Assembly: GCA_028829895.1 (NCBI GenBank)
Contig: CM054178.1
Coordinates: 21,918,006-21,982,005, forward strand
Length of the DNA stretch: 64,000 bases
Reading direction: 5' to 3'
Source: Sinotaia quadrata
Lineage: Eukaryota > Mollusca > Gastropoda > Architaenioglossa > Viviparidae
The notes below the pieces were generated by a model. It worked only from the letters and a program-made list of their open reading frames with translations, was not told the DNA's origin and searched no databases. Made by a program: the position numbers and the translations under genes. Within the stretch, counting starts at the first letter, position 1; the number at the start of each line of letters is the position of its first letter. Positions 10,981-23,700 of the stretch are shown here, piece after piece.

Positions 10981-13379
10981 CAAATGATAACTGATCTAAT
11001 TATATGAGAAAAAAATTACTATACTGAAAGACATTCCTTTCCTTTGTCTTGCAGTTTGCCCCCGTGTTTCAGTCAGATAGGTATACATTCATTTTTGTGT
11101 TGTATGGTTTATGGTACAATTAAAATGTGTTACAAATATATTGTTGTTAATGAACATTACTTTTTTTTTTAATTTCTATTACACAGATAGAAAAATATCA
11201 CCAATTTTATAACATTTTGGGAGGTTTTTTAAATAGTAAGTCTATGCCAAATACATGTGCAATATTTCTTACTTGAAATTTGTTGTATAATCATATATAG
11301 ATTTGTCATTGTCAGTATTTATTTGCTGCTTACGAATAAGTGGTTTATATTTGTGGGTTAAGAGAATTACTCTTGAAACTTGGGCATTTGTTTCAGTTTA
11401 TTTTGTATGTTTGCTTATTGTTTTACAATCAAAATATTTGATAAATATTGTTTAGTAAGGTGTTTCAAAAGCCAAACAGTGTTTAATATGATGATCAAAC
11501 TTCATATCTTATATGTACATTTTAGTGCAATATTTTTTTTTTAATTTCAACACTAATTGAATAAAGTTGTCTTGTTTATACTAAGCAGTGTTTAATTTTG
11601 TTTGCTTAATTATGTCCATCTTCATGATAAAATATATGGCTTTTGGTTTTCTGGACACCTTTCTACCTTTCTTACTCTTTTCCATATATTTTGATATTAT
11701 TATCACTTAACACTAATAGTCTCAGTTAAATCAATGTTTCACACTTTGTAATTTTAAATTTTAAATTCTTATTACTAGATGGTGGGTCAACTTTTCCTGT
11801 TTGAATCTTGAAGCAGTAACAAACCCACTTCTATTTTTGACAACACCAGCTCTCGTGGAAAAATCTTGATACCAAACTGAACACACTTGAGTGAACTATA
11901 CTGATGGAAGTAAAGCCTGCCTTAAAACAGTAAAATATGTATCCGCACAAATTTCATGAATAGACATATTTACATTCTGAAATATTTCACAGTGGCTGAA
12001 ATTTGATTCTGGTCATGACGAGATTTGAAGACTGCCACTTTATTCTGGGACCACCAATGGTTGAAAAGTGGTCACTTGATAATTCCCATGCTCATTACAA
12101 GTACTTGAAATGTTTTTCTCCACATGTGTTGGTGCCAGTCGTGAAAACTGGAAGATTGAGATTCTTTTTGCAAAAACTTATATATAAGTCTGTCTGAATG
12201 ATAAGTGATTTATGAAACTTTCGTAAGCAGTTGGAAACAATCATCAGCTTTGAAGCATGAAATGTTATGCTCAGATCTCCAATAAAATTGTTATTGTTTG
12301 TTTGTTCAGCATTCACAAAACATTTCAGTTCAGCATTATATTCTCCATTTTCACGGATGAACCACCATCCCCACTGTTTGCAAATAAAATTCCTTCTTCA
12401 GAATTCAGTCCAACATATCATCATCATCTTTTTCAATGCAGGCATGATTAACAAGAATTTCAATAAATGTTTGTGTTTTCAGACTAACACTTTTCAACAG
12501 CCCAAACAGAATTATCATCAAAGACTTTCTCAGTGTGGTCATGATCATTAAGAAATTCAATATATATATATATATATATATGAGAAAGAGAAATGGGGTA
12601 TAACTCTAAATGTTGGTACAGTTATGTCCCCTTGTTAAATAAGAACACTTTTGGTACAGGATCAACCTAGGCTCAGAGACTTCCATTTTCAATTATATCC
12701 CTGATCATCCAGTGCACTCAATGGGTTATTATTATTAATTTACTTACTGAACACCTGAGTCTGGATGATAAGTACAAAATGTATTTTACATTAAATATGT
12801 ACTCTTCCTCCTGCATAGTTGGGTCAATTTAAATTACACACAGATTTATACAAATGTTAGATTATAAACAAATTGAACGCATAAATAATCAACATCAATC
12901 ACTTTCCAGATTTTTATTTCTATTTGCAGTTTGCAGCCAGGAAAATGTTAAACACAAATTTCTTGACAAGGAAGTAGATAAATGTTATCTGAAGCACAAA
13001 GGTATGCTTTTGTCATTGTAATGGAAAATAAAAAAACTAAAGTCTAGCTCTCTATAACTACTCCATGGTACCTGAGCATTTTCATTTTTGTTTGGTTTTT
13101 TCTGAGATTTTTAGTTTTAATTTTTTTCTTTTGAGCATTTTCAAATACTTCATAGTGTAACTACTGATCTAAATAATACAAAATCTTTCACAAATTAAAA
13201 AAAAAAATCCTCTAATCTCAAACAAAACTAGCTCTGGGAACTGAAGCACTAAAGTTGTACAAAGAGTAGGGTCTAAAGTCCAGATAAAAACTAGCCATGA
13301 GCCCACCCTGATTTATCTTTTCTGTCTTCACTGTTACTGTAGTGTTACCACCGTACCTGTATTATAACAAAAGACAGCA

Positions 13380-13710
13380 ACCCAGAGCCGCACTACATAC
13401 TTTTACAGTTACCATAAAGATGTCACAATAAGTATATTACTACAATGGAAGATAATCCAGATCTACACTTCTTATCTTCAAAGTTACCTAATGATATCAC
13501 CATAAATATATTACTGCTGCAAGGTAACCCAGATCTATATAGTTACATTACAATATCACTAAACAAATATTACTTAAAAAGAAGGTAATCCAGATCTCTA
13601 TTGCATACCTTCACAGTTACCATAATGATATCACCATACATATATTACTACAACAGAAGATAACCCAGATCTATACTGTGTTCTTCACTATCACCATAAT
13701 TATATTACCC
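13380..13710. repeat. Diverged repeat of about 85 bp, 4 copies
   Basis: Shared blocks in each copy: ATGATATCACCATA, ATATATTACTAC and GGTAACCCAGATCTA or close variants. Confidence 0.75.
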
Positions 13711-13967
13711 TTCATGCATTATTTCACAGTGGGCATGTATATTTGAATGAAATACTCAGGTTTTTCTGGCTAACACAGTGATCTATACAACTACGCTCAT
13801 TATTAAAATTCTACACCCATCCAATGAAGTGATCAACAGACAAAAAAATACTCTCATACTAGCACGCGCAAATTAGACTGTTCTTTCGTGTCATTAGAAG
13901 GAAGTAACTCTTTTGCTCTGGTAAATAAAACACATTTTCAACTCATTTCTTATAGTCCCAGAGTTAA

Positions 13968-14190
13968 AACTAAGTCCTATATAAACCAGTCAATAACACA
14001 CTTGTTTTATCTGAGGTTTTACAACTAAGTCCTATATAAACAAGTGCAATAACACACTTGTTTTATCTGAGGTTTTACAACTAAGTCCTATATAAACAAG
14101 TGCAATAACACAATTGTTTTATCTGAGGTTTTACAACTAAGTCCTATATAAACAAGTGCAATAACACACTTGTTTTATCTGATGTTTTAC
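13968..14190. repeat. 56-bp tandem repeat, 4 copies
   Basis: The unit starts AACTAAGTCCTATATAAAC and ends TTTTATCTGAGGTTTTAC. The first copy is one base shorter; the rest differ at single bases. Confidence 0.95.
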
Positions 14191-14442
14191 ACATTGCAAT
14201 TCCCTTTTTCATCTCTTGTATATTGTCAACATTTGAAAAAATATATATGTATTATACAAAATATAAGTGTAGAAATAACAATTAACATTGTTCCAGTTGA
14301 AAAGTGATCAAAACATTTTCAAAGCAGTACAAGTTATCACTCTCAGAACAACAATTTAGCAATAATGCTAATACTGTGAAAAAATAGCTGTGGTTACTAA
14401 ATTAGATATACTCCAATCCAAAAAATCAATTAAAATTTTTTT

Positions 14443-14448
14443 TTTAAT
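14443..14448 (-). promoter_or_regulatory. Candidate LTA4H polyadenylation signal (ATTAAA)
   Basis: An ATTAAA on the minus strand about 190 bases after the LTA4H stop. It is the nearest signal-like hexamer I noticed, but such hexamers are frequent in this AT-rich sequence, so it is only a candidate. Confidence 0.22.
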
Positions 14449-14634
14449 TGCTGAAAGTCTCTTATTTGAGGAATTAAGGGAAGGGAAACAAGAAAAGAAA
14501 TTAAATCATCAGTGTGTTTCTCCTCGGTATGGTAATAGTAACTAAAGATCAATTACATGATGCTCAGCACTGTGTGATTCTGTTCAGTTAGCTTAGGAGC
14601 CTGAACAAGTTGATGGAGGTGATAAAGATGTTAA

Positions 14635-14752
14635 CTATTTCAAATGGAGATCCAATGCGACTACTTTAGCTGTGGTGTTATGCATCTCGTTGCGATGTTG
14701 TTCAAAGTTTTTGATGGCGGCTTCGCGTGTTTCTTCCCATTCATACAGATCC
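14635..14752 (-). CDS. LTA4H: LTA4H terminal exon 16 (residues 581-619 and stop)
   Basis: Encodes [20 protein letters not shown], then [18 protein letters not shown] and a TAG at 14637-14635. This matches the last helices of the family, including an Asn/His-Met-His turn. The acceptor is TTTTCAG. Confidence 0.95.
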
Positions 14753-17700
14753 CTGAAAATATATAGCAAAATCTCAAGGGATTTACAGCTGCACATGCTT
14801 TTATGATACCTCTATCAAACATTTATGTTTTATTTTATAAACAGGCTTTTTCACCTTAAAAACTAGACACAATATGTTTAAGTGTTTTATTGTTAAAGGA
14901 ATGTTATGAAATGTTAAATGTGAAATGTTACTGATTGTTATGAAATTCAAATTCTTGTTTGATAATTTATCCAATGTTATGTAGTAAATATTTATTTTAC
15001 TATTACAGTCTCGTCTATAAGCCTTGAGAATTCACTTTACTCAAACTAAGTGAACAATTCACTAATAAGTTGGCTGTGCTTTATATAAGCCTTGAGAATT
15101 CACTTTACTCAAACTAAAGTGAACAATTCACTAATAAGTTGGCTGTGCTTTATATAAGCCTTGAGAATTCACTTTACTCAAACTAAAGTGAACAATTCAC
15201 TAATAAGTTGGCTGTGCTTTATATAAGCCTTGAGAATTCACTTTACTCAAACTAAAGTGAACAATTCACTAATAAGTTGGCTGTGCTTTATATAAGCCTT
15301 GAGAATTCACTTTACTCAAACTAAAGTGAACAATTCACTAATAAGTTGGCTGTGCTTTATATAAGCTCACATAAAGCAGAAGCATGCAAGACAGAGTAGG
15401 GCTGAAGAGGAAACAAAGATCGTTATTTCTATACAAGTTTACCAATAAATTTTCAGTAATGAAAAGTACTTTCAATGTTTCACAGACTAATAGTATTACC
15501 CTCTTATTCAAGATGAATGTGAATTAGGTACTATTTCTCAAATAATAAATTAAAATATATGCCAACTTTAAAGAATGTATTCAAAGTTTAAGTGTAACAT
15601 GTTCATTTCATGGCTAAAGGCTTTTAACACTTAAGTACATGTACTAATCTTTAGATAAAAACACTTGAATGTAATACATCTAAGTTGATTACAGTGCAGC
15701 GACAAAGCTATATGCTGTCCCTGAAAAACAAGCAAAGATGGTTTTTCAATAAAATGCTACTGTTGAGAAAGAGTTATTTTCTCTTTAATTATATGCCACT
15801 CTGAATTTGGGAAATGTTTCTATTAATAATAACAATAATAGCTTCCAGTTTATAAAGGAGGAAAGCCAGTGACAGTGAAGTGAAACTAGACGTCATTAAA
15901 AAAGGACAAGTTTGGGAGTAATACCATTCCTACAATTCATGTCATGATGACCTGCTTTATACGTTTCATGGAACCTAACCTTTCGGTTTTGAGAGGCTGA
16001 TGCAGTGCATTTATAACATTCATTCTATCACTTCTATTACAACGATTATCTTTCTTCACCAGTTTTCAAGAATTATCCTGTTGATTTCTGAGGTCCTATT
16101 GACTGCAAGGCACATAAACTTCCCTGAAATGAATCTTAGAACACAATGTTTTGTTTGTTTAATTTGGATGATGAAGTGCATAATTATTATACAGGTGCCT
16201 TTACTTAATCTCAAAAAACAACTTAAAAAGAACACTCTTAAATATATCATACCAATGTACACATGTAGCACAGACAAGTTTAACATACATACCAGATAAA
16301 TTCCTTGTAAGAAGATCAAAACATTTTTATTACTAAAAGACTTATTCATCACATTTCCTGTAGACTAAATACACTTAAGACCTGACATGGCAGCAGGAGG
16401 AAAGGCTACCTTTCAAATATGAATTACAGATGAACTTGCATATGTCAAAGACATATTTTTGTCAAAAACAATAATAAACTGTCCAGAAATAAATTTTTAT
16501 ATTAATAAAGTTGCTGTTATATCATCGCTGTCTGAGTTTTAGTTTGAAGTTTGCAAATATTATGCTGATTACCAAGTGGCAACTATCATCTATCAAGACT
16601 AAAGACTGAGCATGATATGGAAAAAAAACAGAATCATCTCCTCTACATTACTGGCACATTTAAAACCCAGTAAAGAGAACATATATTTATATATTCATAC
16701 CATTTTGGCAATAACTATTTTGGAGATTTCCTACCAAAAAATTCCTTAAATGAGTAATGACATCATTAAGATTCAACTGAGCAAAAGCAATTGGTAAAAC
16801 TTATTTCTGGATGAGTGATTTCATTTACAAAAGACCTAACACACTGCTGTTACTGACCTGTATATAGGACGAACAAACTTCATTCTCCCTTGCTCAGTGA
16901 CAAACTCCAGTGCTAGTGGCAGAATTTCTTTCCATTTTCCTTTTAAGCAGATTCTCAGCCACCTTCAACATATGAATGAAATATATTAGTTTAATTATCC
17001 ACTTCATTGCAATACACTTTTTTAAAAGTTCATTTTTGAAGTAAAACAAGATTTTCATGACTACTTACCATACATTTGCACTACGGGATAGTGCTTACAT
17101 GGACCCTTACAATGAAATGAAGGATTATAATTCAGAGTTGTCTGTTCCTTGCCTGGGAATAACTTCCCTTTAGTACTACTTGTGAGACAAAGCCTGAAAA
17201 CAGTGGGGAGACTAGGAGAGGACCATAAGCAGATATATGGTAAATGTTAAGGAAAAATTGATGTTTAAACTTTTCCATCATATAACCAGTCTGGAATAAT
17301 GGTGTGATTTTTTACCTCTATGATAGTGTTAATCCATAAAAGAGAGATTCTCTTGAGGTAATTGCATGACTTATGAAATAAATATGAGGAATTAACTTGC
17401 TTGTTTAATTAAGCAGTTGCAAAATAGTTGGAGCTTGTGCTAAAACATTGGGCAAAATCAGGTTAACTGCAAATAAATTATCCACAGACCATTGCTAAAT
17501 GATCCACAGAAGCTGTCAATTTGTAAGCTGTTCAAGACAATTAGTTCCAATAAGGCAACTACAGACGTTGTGCCAAAACTTTTGCTTGTTAGTAATGTCT
17601 TGAGTATCATTATGACTTAAGAAAATCACTTATCTGCATCAAATCTGGATAAATAACTCTCAATGGGTTGTGTCAACATGGGACTGTCTGAACACATAGG

Positions 17701-20700
17701 ACACACTGGATGTGTCAACATGGGACTCCTCAGACATATAGGACATAAGGGGATGCCTCAGCATGGGCTTGTCTGGACAGGTAGGACACACTGGGACTTT
17801 TTGGCACAGTAAAGTAGGTGCATCCCTCTCTCCTCCCGCACTTGATGTTGCTCGCTGGCCTACTTTTGAAATGATAATTCTGATGCAGATTTGATGCAGA
17901 CTGTGTCCATAAGGTTGGTATGCTTGTGACGATTCCTGGAATCTTGTTCTCCCATGTGCTGTTTTAAAAAATAGTAGACTTGGGCATCAAGGTGTAATAG
18001 ACCTATCTATCTTTTCTTTCTTCAACCCAATGTTCCTGGTGCTGGTGGGAAGTGAGAAGAGTCTTGCATAACCACTAATTTCAGAAATGGTACTTCCCTT
18101 ACTAAAGCCTAGTCCATCAGAGTCTCTTTCACCTGTTTCAACAGTAATATGTGCAAATACACAAAAGCCTGCTTAAGAAAGCACCTGGTTTCATAAATTT
18201 CTCTATCTTTGATGTAGAATGCATCAAACTGAAAAGGGGTACTGGAGGTTAAGGGCAGGGGGTGGGGTTCTGATCTAATCTCCAATTCTTTTTACATCTT
18301 CTTTAGTTTTAACCAGCATGGAGATTTAATGATCTTTTGAAGCTACTTTTCATTGTGAATTCTTCCAAAATGCTGAATTATTGACAGATTTTATACTGTA
18401 TTCAGGGAATATTATTTTACTATTTATACTGTTATTTTTTTCCAAAACAAAAACAATATTCTATATCAAAGTTGTTTTTTAAATTGATAAGATAAACTCA
18501 CCTGAATCGAATCTCTGAATTCCTGACAGCGTTTAGATGATAAAGGGATTCCATCTTTTGCAGCTTTGGCACTGAGAGTGGTGCCTGGAACCAGAAAAAA
18601 AGTTAACTCAAGAAATGAAAAGTTTTAATAAAAGGAAACTCTACTGTTTAGTCACAATGAATTTGAAATCAACATCTTTCTTTTGGCATACTACTATGTC
18701 TAAAAAAAAAGTTATGTTCTCTTGATACAAGAAAATAATAACTATGGCATGCTTTAAAATATAAAGTTTTAAAAATTCAATTCTAAACAAAATAATATTA
18801 AACAAACTTATAAAGACTCTTACTTTAAATTTCAATCACCAGCTTAAAGCATTTTACTTTAAATTTCAATAAATGGTTTATGTATTTTACTTCAAATGTC
18901 AATGAACAAGTTAATGTATTTTACCTTAAATTTCAATCAGCAGGTAATATCTTTTACTTTAAATTTTGATCAACAGTTTAATGTATATTACTTTTAATAT
19001 TTCAATTATCAGATAATGTCTTTTGCTATAAATTTCAATCAACATATAATGTCTTTTTCTATAAATTACAACCAGTAGCTAATGTCTCTTACTTTAAATT
19101 TTAAAAAGCAGATTAATCTTTTACTGTAAATTTCATCAGTACATCAATGTATACAGCTTTTTGTTGGTCATTAATAAATGTTTTGAAAGAAATACTAACA
19201 CTAATAAGAGATCAAAAACTGCACACTCCTGAGAACCTATCCTGCAGAGAATCAAGAAGATTGCTACCACCCCCACCCCACTTTTCTTTACAGATCTCTT
19301 GGCTGGTCTACCGTGATTCTTGTGAGACTAATTATGAGCAAGAAAACATGAGCATCTAATTCTTACACTGTTCTGAAACATCAGCATATCAATAGGCAAG
19401 GCAGAAGACAAGAAGATAACAATGAACAGTGACTCACTCATCTTACCCACCATCCACACTTTAACCCCCTCCCCCTTACATAAAATTATTAGTTGAGTAC
19501 TCTACTAGAAGGGGAAAAAATCTATAACATAAAAAGAATGTGTAAGTGCAGATTCTTAAAAGGTTATACACTGCTGGCTAAAAACAGGATCAACCATTCT
19601 GTAACATTTTTTACTGCAATAGATTACCATTCCAGGGATAAAATGCTTTAATCATGTAATAGTAGAGAACAAAAAAGTATATTTTCTTTTCTCAAAACTA
19701 CCTCTCTTATAAGCTCTCTCTACAGCAAAATTTTATTTGTTTAAATACACTACCTCAGATTCTAGTAAAAATGACATGAATTCTCGAGTCTGCAATGGTG
19801 AAAAATTGTGTAGATCATTTGCGTTGAAGGCTGAAAGATCAGAATCACTGGCTTCCAGCCATCGGCGGCAGAGTTCCCTGCATGGTACCGCCAAACTATC
19901 ATCAAATCTGAAGTACAAAGATGGAAAAGCAATTAAGTATTCATTAAAAGTGCAATATGAGCATTAATGCTAGACATATCACAGATCTGGAAGAACAAAA
20001 CCCAATAGAATCTAAAACTATTCTTCTATACAACAATAACAAAGAAAATGATATATATATAGAGAGAGAAAATGCTAGATGTATGACTCAGATCTTGGAG
20101 CATAAAACCTAGTGGAATCAAAACAACAAAAAATTAACTCAACAAAGCATGCTCTACAATGAATGTCTCACATCTCTGGGAGCAAAAAACCCCATGGAAT
20201 CTATTTTATTCAAAATGGACAACAAATTCTACACAGAAAAAAGCAAGTAGATCCAAGAGAATTGGATCAAAAACTGTTCCTGAACAAATGGATACCAAGT
20301 CTTTCAACCTTCCCAAAGAGATCTTGAATAGCCTCACCAGACAGGTGCTCTGACTGGAAGGAATCTCATCAGTGATATTCCAGATTAGCTGTGAATTTGT
20401 TGTGAAAGAGATCTCGTCTAGGATTAGGTGACATTTTTAGTTAATGTAAAGAATCTGAAAGACAGGAATTACCAAAAGGCCACTGCTGGGATCTTACCAA
20501 ACTGAAAATATAAGCCAGGAAACAGACTCAATGAGAAACACTCTGATTAAGACTCTCTAGGTATCTAAGGTATCACTTTACTATGGAATCAAATGTGTCA
20601 AAAAAATATTGCTAATTGCAAATTGTTTTACACTTGTGCTATTGAAGTTTACCTCACCAAAACCTCTGAGTGCTATGATTAGAAAAAAAATCGTCAAGCA

Positions 20701-23700
20701 TATGCCAAGTCGCAATAATCTATGCTCATCCAATCAGAAATGTATTCTTGTAAAGTTTTACTATGGGTATTCTGGGGTTTTGATTATTAAATTATTATTA
20801 TTTTGCGTGTAATTTCATGGATGTGTATCTTAATGACAACCTGCACACCTGCCCAACATAAATACATTTTGTTCTCATTGGATGTCTGTTATGTAAATAT
20901 TAACAAACAAAAAGTACAACAACAGATATGATTCACTGAGATCTTTCTTTTAGACTTGCAAGCTTCATTTCATTATGTTACTTGGCAACACACAAGAAAA
21001 AGAAAAATCATTAAAAAGAAATTATATCACCAAAAACAAAACAAAATCTAGCTCAGCCAAGGAGCTGCAAAAAAAGTTAAGTAACTGTATAATAATTCTT
21101 CCAAGCAACAAACTTCTAACACCATGCCTTGGTTCAATCACGGTGTTCTTGAGCTCAAGTATCAATCAATTCTATCTGATTCTTCAAAGAGTAGTAGTTC
21201 ATGAGTAACACTGTATGAAGGCCTTATTACTGTGCAAACAAATTTTTTAATGAAAAAAAGTAGTCAACATACTCTGGAGTAATTGGTGGCATGCCCTCAC
21301 CAAAGAACCAGGCATTCCAGTCCACTGCTTTCAGTTTGGCTTGGTCTTCCTACAGAGGGAAAAAAAGTAAAAAAAAAAATTCTTTGAATGAGGGATCTGA
21401 TGCCTTGTTTTTTTCCCCACTTTCCATTCCCCACACCCAGCCTCCTTTCCCTGCACAAAATTAGCATAAGCAGGAAGTGCCCCCCACTAAATAATCAATC
21501 AAACCTTGTTTTCAGCATAAAATTTTATTAGCAAGAGGAACTGGTTTGGTTTTTTTCTTAAGCTTTATAAATTATTTAAATATTGTTGGTTTTGATGTCT
21601 TTTTCTTACTGTATTCAAATCTGTATTACTTTAGATATTATTTATTTATTCTGCAGTTTACCATGAACTCATTTTCATGAAGCAAGTTTCCCTACACATT
21701 ACACACTAATTTTACTGAATCTGAAGGACAGGATGACCACTGCTGGGATCTTACCAAACTGAAAATATAAACCAGAAAACAGACTCAATGAGAAACACTC
21801 TGATTAAGACTCTAGGTATCTAAGAGGTTATACTATCTAGCAACTTGCCTGCTGTAGACTCTGCCCTTGCTCCACACTCACATAGATCCACCCTTAATGT
21901 ATAGAAATGTCATCTCAGATTGCTCCATGCACACACAGATCCACCCGTAACATGTAGAAATGTCATCTCGGATTGCTCCACACACACACAGATCCACCCT
22001 TAACGTGTAGAAATGTCATCTCAGATTGCTACACACACACAGATCCACCCTTAACGTGTAGAAATGTCATCTCAGATTGCTCCACACACACTCAGATCCA
22101 CCCTTAATGTGTAGAAATGTCATCTCGGATTGCTCAGGAATTGTAATACTAAGTGTGCAGGAAAATAATTTTTTATGAAAAATGTTTTTCCTGGATATTT
22201 AAAAGTTGTCTACAATTAACAATCCATAGAGCATATATGCACTCAAAAGAGCCAACACAGCTTCTTGTAACCTTTAGGGCAATGAAATAAACAGCAGTGT
22301 AAATGATCTGCCCCTGATATCGGGTACATTCAATTCTCCTCTTATTTGAATATTTTTGAATGCTTAGCTAATGACCAGGCTGTGGAATTGTCTTAGGTTT
22401 AATAGCTTCTATCCATATTTTTTTTAATGCTGCTTGTTCCTGAATGTGTCATATTACTCTTTGGGTCTACTGTCAAACTCTGACAAGTCATATATTTCCC
22501 AATTTCTGTGGCCCGTTGTCTTTCTTCCAATGAAGTGAGCACTGATTGGTTACTCATGTGGAGACAATAAGTACACAATGGCATTCAATTGATGTGTGTA
22601 CATGGTGCTGAGTGTGTGTAGGTAATGCGTGTACATGGTGCTGAGTGTGTGTAGGTAATGTGTGTACATGGTGCTGAGTATGTGTAGGCAATGTGTGTAC
22701 ATGGTGCTGAGTGTGTGTAGGCAATGTGTGTACATGATGCTGAGTATGTGTAGGTATTGTGAATGTTGGTCCTGTTGTGGGAAAAGTTAGCCAGGATCAA
22801 TTCAAAAAATGCCTGCATAACATTAGCAAGCAAGAGTCTAAATAAAACAGCTATGTTGCCCTTGAAATGTCTGAAAGACTTGCAAGCAAAAAGATGGCAG
22901 AGATGACACATGAAATCATCAGTAAACTTAGACAAAGCTGTGTTGGATCAACATATTTTGTATATACCTCCTTTCAAAGAAAACAAATTCTAATAGGTCC
23001 AAAGTCCATTTAATAAATAGGCTGCTTTAACATGTACAAGGCCCAGGTAATCAATAGGCTATTTCTAGCGGGTGCAAGACTCAGGTACTAATAGGGCTCT
23101 AGCAGGTGCAAGGCCCAAGTTTACCTTATGCAACAATGACTCTTTCTCTTCAAAATGTTGGGGTACCTACCCAATACTTCATAACAAAAATGATTCCTGT
23201 CTTAATGGTAAAACTCTTCAACAGGCCCAAGCAAGAAAGCCTATATTAAATTTAGCTGATAAGACAAGTATCTGACAGAATGGTAATGTGACATTTATAC
23301 ATTTTCAAGACAAGTATCTGACAGAATAGTAATGTGACATTTATACATTTTCAAGACAAGTGTCTGACAGAATGGTAATGTGACATTTATATTCTTTAAG
23401 GACAAGTATCTGATTGAATGGCAAAGGCAGTCTACAGCAAGCAAGTTGTTATATCTAGCCTTCAAGAAAATTTGGCAGTTACATGTGGTAAAAACTTGCT
23501 CTTTAAGTTGGGTTTTGTTTATTTTTTTGGTTTTTTTTGTTGTTTTTTTTTTGGGGGGGGGGTGGTTGATGATAACAGTTTCTGGCAATCAGCCAATTTC
23601 GCTGCCTGGCATGAGGTGTGCCACTATTGAGAGGGTTGAAGATGAAAGACAAGAGTGGAGTACTACTGAAAGAAAAGTTATTGAGTGGTGATAATGCATC

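Larger units (their letters stand above)
9168..14634. other. 3' UTRs and spacer between two convergent genes
   Basis: AT-rich. It holds the 121-bp duplication, a TA run near 12560-12581, a diverged 85-bp repeat (13380-13710) and the 56-bp repeat (13968-14190). I see no further exon on either strand; short frames near 12000-12550 have no recognisable motif. Confidence 0.6.

Noticed and set aside
22550..22935. Minus-strand frames rich in [11 protein letters not shown]
   Set aside because: Frames of a 33-bp minisatellite; several phases are open at once, as expected from the period.
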